A DNA stretch of 64,000 nucleotides, taken from assembly GCF_025630775.1 (NCBI RefSeq), contig NZ_JAOSZE010000046.1:1-64000 (forward strand), written 5' to 3'. Both the position numbers and the translations under genes were made by a program. Under the pieces are notes generated by a model. That model was given only the letters and a program-made list of their open reading frames with translations. It was not told where the DNA came from and made no database searches. The first letter of the stretch is position 1. Every line of letters begins with the position of its first letter. Below, piece after piece: positions 1-8,822 of the stretch. This stretch comes from Actinoplanes sp. KI2 (GTDB lineage: Bacteria; Actinomycetota; Actinomycetes; Mycobacteriales; Micromonosporaceae).

Positions 1-32
1 GTTGAGTGCGCCCGGCGCCTACCGTTGCTGCC

Positions 33-446
33 ATGGATCAACACATCGAGTTGGACTCGGAGCGCGCCGTCGCCGTCATGGCTGCTAAGATGGGACAGCC
101 GCCAGAGGGGCACTCGTTCCGTGTTACGCCGGCTGGAGACGGAGTGTTGTGGTCGGGCGTCTGTGTAGACGACGCGGGGAGGCCGGAGCCCGGAGGTGCC
201 TGGCTGATCGGCCCGGACGAGCGGGTCTGGACCGTCTCATCCAACCCGGGCATCCACGACTACGACCTCGGGGTCGAGCTACTCGAGGCCGCTTACCGTT
301 CCGGGCTCTCTGCCTACCTGGACCCGGCCAAGTTCAGCGAACGGCTCACCGAACTAACCCAGCGCCGACTTGATGACGTGCGGGCGTTCCTGCGGGACCT
401 CCGCGCCGGCTCCCTACGTGACCGGGCAGACCGGCGCTTGCCCTGA
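33..446 (+). CDS. Hypothetical protein, about 137 aa
   Basis: No family is recognised. The protein is soluble and acidic, with no signal peptide or membrane segment. A central part (DERVWTVSSNPGIHDYDLG) reads like a small alpha/beta fold, and the C-terminal third is Arg-rich and helical. The ATG at 33 is preferred to the frame-opening codon at 6 because the first nine residues have no coding character. No strong ribosome binding site is visible. The gene lies at the window edge, so its upstream context is unknown. Confidence 0.55.
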   Translation: MDQHIELDSERAVAVMAAKMGQPPEGHSFRVTPAGDGVLWSGVCVDDAGRPEPGGAWLIGPDERVWTVSSNPGIHDYDLGVELLEAAYRSGLSAYLDPAKFSERLTELTQRRLDDVRAFLRDLRAGSLRDRADRRLP

Positions 447-696
447 GTGGTCATTGCCGCGCTCATGCGGTGCCGCGGTAGTGGGTGCACGCTCATGCCG
501 CCGATCGTGTGCGCCTGCCGCTGGATAGTCACCGCGCGTGACGGACGTCGAGGACCGCTGGGGACCGCTCATGGCCGATGAGCGCACGCTTGATCACGCT
601 GACGGGAGCGCACGTTGACGACGAATCCGGACTGCGTGTCGGCGGCGACATCCCCTTGGCGGTCTACCCGGCGCAGGGCCTGGCGACACCGCTACA
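447..696. other. Intergenic, nothing identified
   Basis: This stretch contains no reading frame with convincing coding character, no clear hairpin and no recognisable operator. It presumably holds the promoter of the downstream lipoprotein gene. Confidence 0.4.
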
Positions 697-714
697 GTGA
701 TCACCCTCATGACC

Positions 715-1488
715 ATGAAACAAGGCATCAGGATGTGGACACGGCGGCTGATGATCACGGGCGCGATGGTGCTCGCGGGAGCGGCCGGCTGCTCCACCAG
801 CGCGGACCATGCGCCCGTCGCGAGCCCGTCCCCGGTGCCGGCGGTCAGCATCCCGGCTGATCCCGCGCAGGCTTTCGCCGCGGCGAAAGCCCGGCTCGGC
901 ACCGAGTCCGCGCACTTCGCCCAGGACACCGGAGGTGACCTGTACGGCTATACCGGCACGGTGGACGCCAAGACCGGAAACTGGGAGATCACCGGCAAGT
1001 ACTACGTCGTACGCCGAGTCGGAACCGAGCTGTACGTGCAGGTGACCGGCAAACTTCCGGATTCCACGTTCATCGATCCCGCCATTCTCGAGCGCCTCAA
1101 CGCGGGCGGCTGGGCGCACACCCCGCTGCTGAACGGCCGCGAGTACTCCGTCGTGTTCAACGACAAGTTCCCGTGGAACCTGGCTAATCCGGCGCTCCAG
1201 GCCAAACGCGTCACCAAGACCGGCGACCGTACGTTCACCGGCACCCGCACCATCACGCAGTCGCCGTACACGTCCCACCCGACCCGCAAGGATCTGAAGG
1301 TCAGCGCCACCCTCGACGATCAAGGACGCTTCGCCGAGATCGACCTCTACGCCGACCCGAAGAACCCCACGCGACCCACGATCTTCCGGTTCACCGACTA
1401 CGGGACGCCAGCCGCCATCACGGCCCCTCCTCCGGGCGACGTCGTCGAGGCCGACCCGACCATCCTGAGCGCCCTAGTCCTGCTCTGA
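715..1488 (+). CDS. Secreted lipoprotein, LppX/LprAFG-like
   Basis: The N-terminus has a basic start (KQGIRMWTRR), a hydrophobic stretch and a lipobox ending in AGAAGC, so the mature protein should be lipidated on that Cys and anchored outside the membrane. A Ser/Pro/Ala linker follows, then a beta-rich domain of about 200 residues (GYTGTVDAKTGNWEITGKYY and onward). Its layout recalls the LppX/LprAFG lipoproteins that carry lipids or sense cell-envelope state. That assignment rests on general pattern only. ATG codons at 709, 715 and 733 and a GTG at 697 are all possible starts; 715 gives a normal signal peptide. Confidence 0.65.
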   Translation: MKQGIRMWTRRLMITGAMVLAGAAGCSTSADHAPVASPSPVPAVSIPADPAQAFAAAKARLGTESAHFAQDTGGDLYGYTGTVDAKTGNWEITGKYYVVRRVGTELYVQVTGKLPDSTFIDPAILERLNAGGWAHTPLLNGREYSVVFNDKFPWNLANPALQAKRVTKTGDRTFTGTRTITQSPYTSHPTRKDLKVSATLDDQGRFAEIDLYADPKNPTRPTIFRFTDYGTPAAITAPPPGDVVEADPTILSALVLL

Positions 1489-1685
1489 CGGCCGCCCCGG
1501 AGCCTATAATTGATCTTCCGGCACGGGTGGCATTGCTGTAACACCACCAGAGCCCTCAGCTCCAGAGGGTGATGGATAGCTTGCCCGCGGACGCCCGGAT
1601 CTAGCCGAGAAGAGTGCTTCTGGGTTTGAGATGCGGTTGCACCTCAAGCCGGAGGATACAGATCGGGGAAAGGCACCCCCAGCGG

Positions 1686-2393
1686 TCAGGTTTCAACGGC
1701 CGAGTCTGATTCTATTAGCCAACATTCCGCGAGACGACCAGCAACCGACCCTACTCGAACAAAGGCCTCCTCAACCGCTGCCGGATCGAATGTCCAAGTT
1801 TTCCGAATGCGCTCCGAGACATCAACCTCATCAAGTAATGAATGCGCGAACGCATTGCGGCGATCCGCTATCCATTTAACTTCCTGCTTGATCCCATCCG
1901 GATCGTCGACGTCCGGCCATCGTTCCAAGATTGCCTCTATCTTCCGCTGCAATCCCTGCCGACGTAGCGAGCGATCCTCAACCCGATCAAGCAAAGCGCT
2001 GGCCAGTGATTCCAGGGCTGCAGCGCAACTCGCTATCAACGCCCCCGAGTTGATCTTTAGGAGGTCTTCCCTGAGATAGATCTCGTCATCCAGTAGCATG
2101 TCGCACTCGCCGGCCCAGCCCGACATGCGATGATCTCCGGTCCGCTTTGAGTGTGCATGCTTAGCGGAGATCGCCTCGACTCCTTGATCAACCGTGCGGT
2201 GGAGCCAGACAAGCGCCGAGAGCCTGCGGTAGAACTCATCGAAGGCAGGGTGCTCCATGCAGAGATCCTGGTCTACGTATTTATCGGCGAAGGAGATCAG
2301 GTCGCTTCGCCACAGTGCTTCTCTCGCGCGTTCGAGCTCCTCGCCCTCGAGTGGCGTGAAATGTCCATCCGGGCCGTCGACATAGATCTGCAC
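1686..2393 (-). CDS. Hypothetical protein with HEPN-like RX4H motif
   Basis: This protein of about 235 aa is helical and acidic at its N-terminus. No family is recognised by name, but near residue 180 it carries RRNAFAH, which fits the R-x4-6-H catalytic signature of HEPN ribonucleases found in toxin-antitoxin and defence systems. No nucleotidyltransferase (MNT) or other antitoxin partner is visible next to it. The DNA here is visibly less GC-rich than its neighbours, which hints at acquisition by transfer. The HEPN call is inference from one motif plus helical content. Confidence 0.5.
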   Translation of the reverse strand: MQIYVDGPDGHFTPLEGEELERAREALWRSDLISFADKYVDQDLCMEHPAFDEFYRRLSALVWLHRTVDQGVEAISAKHAHSKRTGDHRMSGWAGECDMLLDDEIYLREDLLKINSGALIASCAAALESLASALLDRVEDRSLRRQGLQRKIEAILERWPDVDDPDGIKQEVKWIADRRNAFAHSLLDEVDVSERIRKTWTFDPAAVEEAFVRVGSVAGRLAECWLIESDSAVET

Positions 2394-2770
2394 CTTGCGA
2401 CCATAGGTGAACTTCGTTCTACCTGCGAGCGTGTTTCGGACAATCGCGAGGTCGGTGGTGCGACCGCTGAGTCACGTCTGTGGCCAAAGCACTGATCGGC
2501 CGCCGATAATGCGCGGAGCCCAGGTGGTACGTGCGGCTCTCCAGCATGCCGAGGTAACTGGGTCACCATGTGTATCTTGCCGGTGGAGTTCCCCTGCCGG
2601 ATAGTGCCTCGTTCCCAGCGCTGGGGACAGCTTGAGGAAGACTCCCGAGGCCATGCGCTGTCGCTCGTCATGCGGCGGGAAGTGGACGGGTCGAAGATCT
2701 TGGCTCGGCTGAGATCGGACACCTATTCTGCTGGCGGTTCGAGCGGCCACGAGTACGACGAGGAGGCCCG
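2394..2770. other. Non-coding gap with lower GC
   Basis: Short frames exist on both strands but none has consistent codon use or a recognisable product. This could be a decayed gene linked to the HEPN-like neighbour, but I cannot support a specific identity. Confidence 0.35.
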
Positions 2771-3442
2771 GTGTCGGTTTGGACGGGCGTACGGCAACGG
2801 GTCGAGGCGCTGCGCGTGCGCGGCGGCGACGGACGGGTCTTTGGCGCATCCGGACACGGATTCCTGCTAGAACCAGCCCTGTCCGCCGATGAGCTGGACG
2901 ATCTCGAGGGATACCTCGGCGTGGCCCTGCCAGAGGAGTATCGCTCGTTCCTCACGGAGGTGGGTGCCGGTGGCGCGGGTCCCACGTACGGTGTCTTTCC
3001 GGTCCGCCGCGAGCCGGCCGGGATCTGGCGCTGGCACGGCGACGGCGCCGACCTGACGAGCGTGCCGCTGCTCGCGATGCCTTTCCCGGTGCAGCGGATC
3101 GGTTCGGCCGCGCTCGCCGAGCTGCGGCAGGGCTGTCCCGATGAGGCGGACTTCGACGATTTGGACACGTTCGACATCGCGATGCAGGCGTACGACGAGC
3201 GCGTCGTCGCGCTGTTGTGGGACGACGCGTCGACGGCCGGCGCGATCTGCCTGGAGCACATCGGGTGTGCGCAGCGCACGTGGCTGGTGGTCAGCGGTCC
3301 CGCTCGAGGGCAGATGTGGGACGACCCGCGAGTCGACGAGATCGACCTGCGTCCGCTCGTCGGGCCGGGCGGGGTGACGCCGGTGACGTTCGCAGCGTGG
3401 TATCTGCAATGGCTCGACGCTTCCGAGCGTGCCATGGCTTGA
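2771..3442 (+). CDS. SMI1/KNR4 family protein
   Basis: The central region matches the SMI1/KNR4 (SUKH) pattern: a helix with LSADELDDLEGYLGVALPEEYRSFL near residues 38-60, then a Gly-rich turn before GVFPV. In bacteria these domains are often immunity proteins against contact-dependent or secreted toxins, or solitary proteins of unknown role. No toxin gene is adjacent, so a solitary role is as likely. The frame opens with GTG at 2771. Confidence 0.75.
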   Translation: MSVWTGVRQRVEALRVRGGDGRVFGASGHGFLLEPALSADELDDLEGYLGVALPEEYRSFLTEVGAGGAGPTYGVFPVRREPAGIWRWHGDGADLTSVPLLAMPFPVQRIGSAALAELRQGCPDEADFDDLDTFDIAMQAYDERVVALLWDDASTAGAICLEHIGCAQRTWLVVSGPARGQMWDDPRVDEIDLRPLVGPGGVTPVTFAAWYLQWLDASERAMA

Positions 3443-3685
3443 CCGCTGCCTAGCGTACGGTCGATGTTTCACTGCTCGCCGTTGAGGCGACCGATGCGTA
3501 GACCAGCTCCACCCACCCGGGCCGGATCTGCATCCACGCCATGAAAGCCACCTGCCCGCCATTGCTTTTGTGGATTCGCGCTCATGCCGCAGTCATCGCG
3601 CGCCGCTCGGTGTGGCGGTCACTGTCGGTGCTCGTGGACCGGCGAGCGCGTGTACTACCTTTGGCCGAGACGCTGGTGTCCTGGA

Positions 3686-4177
3686 ATGTCGGTCTATGCT
3701 GCCGACGTGCCCGCGGTGGTTGAGATCGTGACGGTCGTGAAGGCTGCTCCGGAGGTGATCTTCGACCTGGAACTCGACGTGGATGTGCATGCCGCTTCAC
3801 TGCCCGGCAGCCAGGAGACGGCGACAACGAGCACCGGCCGGCGGCGGCTCGCGCTCGGCGACGAGGTCACCTTTCACGCCCGTCACTTGGGCCGATACTG
3901 GAGCATGGTCAGCCGGATCACCGTCCATGACCGTCCGCATCTGTTCGTCGACGAGCAGACCCGTGGCCCATTCCGCATGTTGCGTCATGAGCATCTGTTC
4001 CACGACCTGGGGGATGCCGGGACGCAGATGACCGATCGCATGACCGTCGACGCGCCACTCGGGCTAGTGGGGGCGGTGGTGACCCGGCTCCTGCTCGCCC
4101 CGTACCTACGACGGCTGCTCAAGCAACGCGCCGCTCACATCAAACGCGTGGCCGAGGCGTACGCGGACCGAATCTGA
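3686..4177 (+). CDS. SRPBCC (START-like) family protein
   Basis: A protein of about 163 aa with the typical helix-grip layout: an opening strand (VEIVTVVKAAPEVIFDLELD), a central block GDEVTFHARHLGRYWSMVSRI and a closing long helix LLLAPYLRRLLKQRAAHIKR. Such proteins bind hydrophobic ligands or act as cyclase/dehydratase-like accessory proteins. The ATG at 3686 is chosen because residues before it (many Cys, Trp and Arg) do not belong to the fold. Confidence 0.7.
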   Translation: MSVYAADVPAVVEIVTVVKAAPEVIFDLELDVDVHAASLPGSQETATTSTGRRRLALGDEVTFHARHLGRYWSMVSRITVHDRPHLFVDEQTRGPFRMLRHEHLFHDLGDAGTQMTDRMTVDAPLGLVGAVVTRLLLAPYLRRLLKQRAAHIKRVAEAYADRI

Positions 4178-4312
4178 GGACCCCAGACCACCTGGGACAG
4201 CGCGCGCTCGCGCCGCCTCGCATCTGCTCGGCACCGTCACGGCTCGCCTCGTCGGCGGGCACCAGCTCGCGCCGGGATGCGCCGCTCTCGCACGATCGTT
4301 ATCTTGCTGCGG

Positions 4313-4999
4313 GTGAGCTACGACCTGTACTTCTGGCCCTCGGGAACGGGGCACGATCCGGGCCGGCTGGCTGATCGGCTTGCCGAGGAGCGGGCCGAGG
4401 CGCTGGTACCCGATGATCGGGTTGTTGCTTTCCGCGCGGAGCTGCTACGCCGGTGGCCGGAGCTGGCTGACATGATCAGCCCGTGGCACGCCGACCTGGG
4501 CCGGCGGCAGCCCTGGGGACGCACCGACCTGGCGGACCGGTTCGTGGGGCTCACCCTGCCGTTTCACTGGAAGGCTGTGGACGCTCTGCCTGCCCTGGCC
4601 GGCTTGCATGGGCTGGACTGTTACGACCCGCAAGCAGAACGGCTCGTGTCGCCTCGACCCGGATCGGATGCGGCGACCGCGGCCGCGGACCGCCGCGGGG
4701 ATGTGCCATCGGTCGCCGGGTGGGTCTTCGAGGATCACCTTGTCGAGCTGTTTCGCAAGATCAGTGCCTACATCGGCTATCCTTACGACGGGCTGGACGA
4801 AGCCGCCTTGATCGGTGCGCTGGACGACACCGACGACGAATCGACCGATGCCTGGTTCGAGTACCCGTTGGCGGGTGCGCCCCCACTGAACGTCCGGCTG
4901 GCGCGATCGCCGGGCAGCGCAGTCGTCAGCGTCCGTGTCGAGGGCACCATGGATCCCGTCTTGGCGGCACGGGTAGAGACCGTGCTCGACATGCTGTGA
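4313..4999 (+). CDS. Hypothetical protein, SYDLYFW-type
   Basis: About 228 aa and soluble. It opens with VSYDLYFWPSG, a start seen in a group of uncharacterised actinobacterial proteins. The middle carries WGRTDLADRFVGLTLPFHWKAVDALP and the C-terminus reads as a beta-rich domain (LNVRLARSPGSAVVSVRVEG). The GTG at 4313 is preferred over the ATG at 4277 because the extra 12 residues are atypical. No function can be assigned. Confidence 0.6.
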   Translation: MSYDLYFWPSGTGHDPGRLADRLAEERAEALVPDDRVVAFRAELLRRWPELADMISPWHADLGRRQPWGRTDLADRFVGLTLPFHWKAVDALPALAGLHGLDCYDPQAERLVSPRPGSDAATAAADRRGDVPSVAGWVFEDHLVELFRKISAYIGYPYDGLDEAALIGALDDTDDESTDAWFEYPLAGAPPLNVRLARSPGSAVVSVRVEGTMDPVLAARVETVLDML

Positions 5000-5133
5000 C
5001 ACAGATCGATCAGCACGCGTCCGGTGCGCGCGCATCTGGCCGAGAGAACGCGGCGCTCACGCCGGGTCCGGGGCAGGGCTGCCGTGCTGCCGTGCTCCCG
5101 GCGGGCGATTACGGTTGAGCGCCCACCGGCTGG

Positions 5134-6704
5134 TCAAGGGCACGAGGCTCGCTCGGGTCCTTCAAGTGACCGCGTTGTTTCGGTCTGATCGCAGAAGCCG
5201 CAATCGCATCGGCCGGACACGTTAACCCCCAAGAAAGATCTTGACGTCCTACGACGTCGGTCTTGGCTGGGGGTTCTGCCTTTCCGACGCCGTCCTCGGC
5301 TTCGGGCTTTCGGCTTCCGGAGACTCTTTCGGCCCCGCACCCGGACCCCCGGCGATGGCAACGGGAGTTCAAGCTGAACGGCGCCGACTTCCTGCCTCGG
5401 CTCGACAGGGCCCTCCTCGTCCAGGACTGCATTCTCGATCGCGATCGTGCGCGGGCCACACACGACGACGGCGTCCCGGGCGCGCAGATACGCGGCCGCA
5501 CCGTCCGGATCACCAGGCTGTGCCAGATCGGCATCCAGACCGGCGAACGCTTCGGTCAGACGGGCCTGTGACCAGTACACCCACCGCGGCCCGTCGGCAT
5601 CGCGCGGATGAGCGCTGGTGCGGCCGTGCCGGCACCGGTACGCCGCCCGCCGGTTCACCCAGTGACCCTCCAACCGGCGCCCGCACACCCCGCAGACCAG
5701 CAAACCCCGGAACGGATACCGCCGCGCCCGCCCGTCCTCCGGCTTCTCCAGAGCCGTGATCTGCTGCACCGCCAGGAAGTCGTCGTCACTGACCAGCGGC
5801 GGGTGGGTGAGCTCCTCGCAGATCACCCAATCGGTACGCGAATTCCAGACCCGCGCCGGCCCTTGGCTCGACCGCCTGTCCCCCGGAACCGCCTCCCGAT
5901 GATCGGTGAACTGCCGGTTCCACACCTGCCGACCGGTGTACCGGGGATTCTCCACAATCGCGGCCACCGTCCGCAGCGTCCACACCGACCCGACACGATG
6001 CCGATTCCGCTCACGGTCATAGACGCCCGGCGACGCGACACCCCGCTCGTTCAACGACCGGGCGATCGCCGCCATACTCATCCCCTCCCGGCGCCGCTCG
6101 AAAATCCACCGCACATGCGGAGCCGTCACCGGATCAACATCCAGGCGATGACGGCGCCGGCCCCAGGCCGCATGCATGAGCTTCGGATGCGGGCCCGCAT
6201 CCACCAGCCGATACCCGTACGGCGGCCGCCCACCCACGTTGCGGCCCTGCTCCCGAACCTGCGCCGCCATCGCCGCACCGGTCCGAAACCGATTCCGCAA
6301 GACCTCGTACTCCGACCGATGCCCCAGCATCCGCAGCAACGCCCGATCCTCGGGCTCGCCCAGATCAATCCGGCCACGCGCCTCCGGCAGCCACACCTGC
6401 ACCCCAAACGACTCCAGCAACGCAATCAGCACCGGCGCCTCATCGCCGGCGAACGCCCGCTCGAACTCACCCACTACCACCGCGTCAAAACAGCGGTCCG
6501 GATCCGCCGCCGCAGCCAACAACGCCGCCGCCTGCGCACGTCGCGGCCACGGCACACTGCGCGACACACCAACGTCGAAAAACTCCACCACGATCCGGCC
6601 ACGGCCCGCGACCACCCGACCCGCCGCCTCATCTGCCACGCCCGCGACGACACCGGATCCTGATACTCAATCGTCGAAATCCGCCCATAGAAAGCGAACC
6701 GCAA
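5134..6704 (-). pseudogene. Large serine recombinase, frameshifted
   Basis: The main frame (6639 down to 5134) encodes most of a large serine recombinase: resolvase core (FDVGVSRSVPW), the GGRPPYGYRL motif, the recombinase domain with NPRYTGRQVWNRQ, and a zinc-ribbon part (CGVCGRRLEGHW...YRCRHG). The true N-terminus with the catalytic serine (FAFYGRISTIEYQDPVSSRAW) lies in a different frame just upstream, starting about 6704 with TTG. The switch falls at about 6636-6642, so one base has been lost or gained, unless the shift is programmed. These enzymes integrate or excise mobile elements, but no other phage or element genes or att repeats are visible nearby. The C-terminal tail is unusually Arg/Lys-rich. 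Confidence 0.8.
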
Positions 6705-7122
6705 CAGGCCAGGGCCGGGCTTCCCGGGCGACCGGCCACGCCGCCGAGTCGTTACCGACGCCTGCACCCAGGCATCGAACGAACCACCACCAGACGAGAA
6801 AGACGACGACGCAGGAGACGGCATACCGATCACCGCGATCCAGAAGAAACGGCTGCTCCCCCACCGATACCACCCGCAAGCCGACCAGAACCACGCCCTC
6901 CTCGACGACATTCACCCACCCCACACTGGCCACGGCCATGCCGTCACCCCTGCGGAGGACAGCCACGCCGACACACCAGCAATCACCGAAAACGCCACAC
7001 CAGCTCCGAAGACGCTGGCCACCTTTGCGGCGCAGCTGGATCAGGAGGCTGAGCACCACCGCGTCGGGCATGGCACCGAGGGGACCGCCGCATTGAGCCA
7101 GATCAACAACTACACGGCGTAA
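6691..7122 (+). pseudogene. Possible 5'-truncated gene remnant
   Basis: A frame open from 6691 to the TAA at 7120-7122 reads as plausible protein in its second half (PKTLATFAAQLDQEAEHHRVGHG ends as two short helices, then SQINNYTA). It has no ATG, GTG or TTG start in its first two thirds. It abuts the divergent recombinase 5' end at about 6704, which is what a gene cut by an insertion would look like. The function is unknown and the call is tentative. Confidence 0.3.
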
Positions 7123-7174
7123 CGGTCCGCGACCTTGGCGATATCCGAATCTGAGTTGAGTGCGTCGCGGCTCG

Positions 7175-7555
7175 CTACGCGTCGTGGAACGGCGCCGGTT
7201 CCTTCGCGATCCGCTTGGACATCAGGCAGAACTCATTGCCTTCCGGGTCCTCCATGACCACCCAGCTACCGCTGCCGACGATGCTCGACCGTTTCGCTCC
7301 AAGATCCAGCAGCCGGGTCAGCTCGTCCTCCTGCGCCCGATCGGTAGGGCACACGTCGAAATGCAGGCGGTTCTTTGTGCGCTTCTGCTCGGGCACCCGG
7401 ATGAACAAGATGTCCGGACTGACCGTAGCCCCTCGGATGGCCACTCCGCTCTCGTCTCGCGCGAAGATTCGGTAGCCGAGCACTGCTGACCAGAACGACG
7501 CCAGCAGCTCCGGGTCGTTGCAGTCGACGACGATGTCCCCTACTCGGCTGGCCAT
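7175..7555 (-). CDS. VOC (glyoxalase/bleomycin-resistance-like) protein
   Basis: About 126 aa, the usual length of a single VOC module pair. It opens with VGDIVVDCNDPELLASFWSAVLGY, and later shows RLHFDVCP and MEDPEGNEFCL, the regular beta-alpha-beta-beta-beta pattern with the C-terminal DPEGN(E)F signature. Members include metal-dependent lyases, dioxygenases and antibiotic-binding proteins; the substrate cannot be read from sequence. The ATG at 7555 is chosen because upstream residues in the frame are unrelated. Confidence 0.85.
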   Translation of the reverse strand: MASRVGDIVVDCNDPELLASFWSAVLGYRIFARDESGVAIRGATVSPDILFIRVPEQKRTKNRLHFDVCPTDRAQEDELTRLLDLGAKRSSIVGSGSWVVMEDPEGNEFCLMSKRIAKEPAPFHDA

Positions 7556-7839
7556 GACGAGTAGCCTAACGTCGCCGCACGGATCTAGCCGCGATCCGGT
7601 GCCTCGAAGGTCACTCTCGGTACCGGGCCTGCACGAGCGGTACGGGGTTTCGCGGTCTGACACCTCCGCGCACGACTCTCCGGAGGTCTTATTCGTTGAG
7701 GAGTCCGCCGACCGGCGGCAGGGTAACCACCGCAAGCGTGGTGGATCCGCAACGAGGCCCGAAGCCCGCATCCGCGCCGCCATGGACCGACTTCTGACCA
7801 TTGCTGGTAGCTGTTGACCGCGTCGCCGACAGTGAAACC

Positions 7840-8265
7840 ATGCAGGCCCTCACGTCGCTGGTCGGCGTCCTGATAGGCGGACTCCTCGTCGTTCTCACCG
7901 ACATCGTCAGACGACGGTACGAGTGGCGGAAGATCCAGCTCCAGCGCCTGCTGGACAACGGCGCCGAGCTGCTCGCTGTCCATCACCAGCTCGCGGGAGA
8001 CCTCATCGAAGCCCACGACGCAGGCCTTCCTCTGGCAAACGTCCACAAAGGCAGCGCGGACCGCTATCGCGTCGGAACAAGATTCGCGGCTACGCCTGGA
8101 AGTGAGCCACTGCTGGCCGATGTCGAGCAGCTACGAAATCTTCATCGCTTATTGCGGAACGCCTTCGACCAATCGGACAGATGGAGCGCCGCGCTGGAAG
8201 CGTACGTGGCGGCCATCCATGGCTTCGAGCTGAAGTTGCGTTCCATTGGCGCGCGCGCCCGGTGA
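7840..8265 (+). CDS. Single-pass membrane protein, unknown function
   Basis: About 141 aa. A hydrophobic segment at residues 3-22 (LTSLVGVLIGGLLVVLTDIV) is followed by a basic, helical cytoplasmic part (RRRYEWRKIQLQRLLDNGAELL), suggesting a membrane-anchored helical protein. No family is recognised. The ATG at 7840 is preferred to the TTG at 7801 because it places the membrane segment at the N-terminus. Confidence 0.6.
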   Translation: MQALTSLVGVLIGGLLVVLTDIVRRRYEWRKIQLQRLLDNGAELLAVHHQLAGDLIEAHDAGLPLANVHKGSADRYRVGTRFAATPGSEPLLADVEQLRNLHRLLRNAFDQSDRWSAALEAYVAAIHGFELKLRSIGARAR

Positions 8266-8822
8266 GAGGCGGGATCGGCGAGGTTAGTAGGGCTCCTCAT
8301 CGCAACAAATCCGCGCACCTTGGCGGGCCTCTGCCGCCAGCTCAGATAGCGAGCGACACGTGTGATAGCTGAATCGTACGGGTGCTACCGCGCTGCCAGC
8401 CATTGACGAACCAGAGCAGAGTCGCCGCCGGCAAGACCGACAAGGGGGTCGACTCTGTGCGGCAATGCCCGCCCCTGGGTAGTGAGCTTGAACCGACTTA
8501 TGGTCGGCGTCGGAGATTTCGTCGGCGACCTGCCTCGGGTCGCCGACGAAGGTGATCGCGGCGGCGGCCGCCCCGCTCGAGGGCTACATTCCGGCTGCAC
8601 GGGCGGCCGGTGATTGCCTCGCTGAGGCCGTCGCGCAGTTCGGCCACGATGCGTGGGCGCTGCCGGCGGGGACCGTGCAGGCGGCGACCCGGCCGACCGC
8701 GCATCAGACACCAGCGGCTTCCGGGCGCGGATTCGGTCGAGGACGTCGTGCTCGTCGGCAGGCGAGGTGGCAGGCTGGCCCTGCCTGGCGGTGTGCGGCG
8801 CTCGCGTGGCTTGATGATGGGG
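8266..8822. other. Gap without supported gene
   Basis: This segment of more than 550 bases contains only short overlapping frames on both strands, none with a recognisable product. I see no operator palindrome or strong hairpin in it. Confidence 0.4.

Noticed and set aside
2568..2870. Rightward frame before the SMI1/KNR4 gene
   Set aside because: It overlaps the well-supported SMI1/KNR4 start and has no recognisable content.
5608..7096. Long rightward frames over the recombinase region (to 6663 and from 6176)
   Set aside because: They are antisense shadows of the recombinase gene: Pro/Arg/Thr-rich with no recognisable motif.
5134..7122. Prophage or integrative element around the recombinase
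   Set aside because: No capsid, replication, conjugation or att-repeat signal is visible; the single recombinase is broken.
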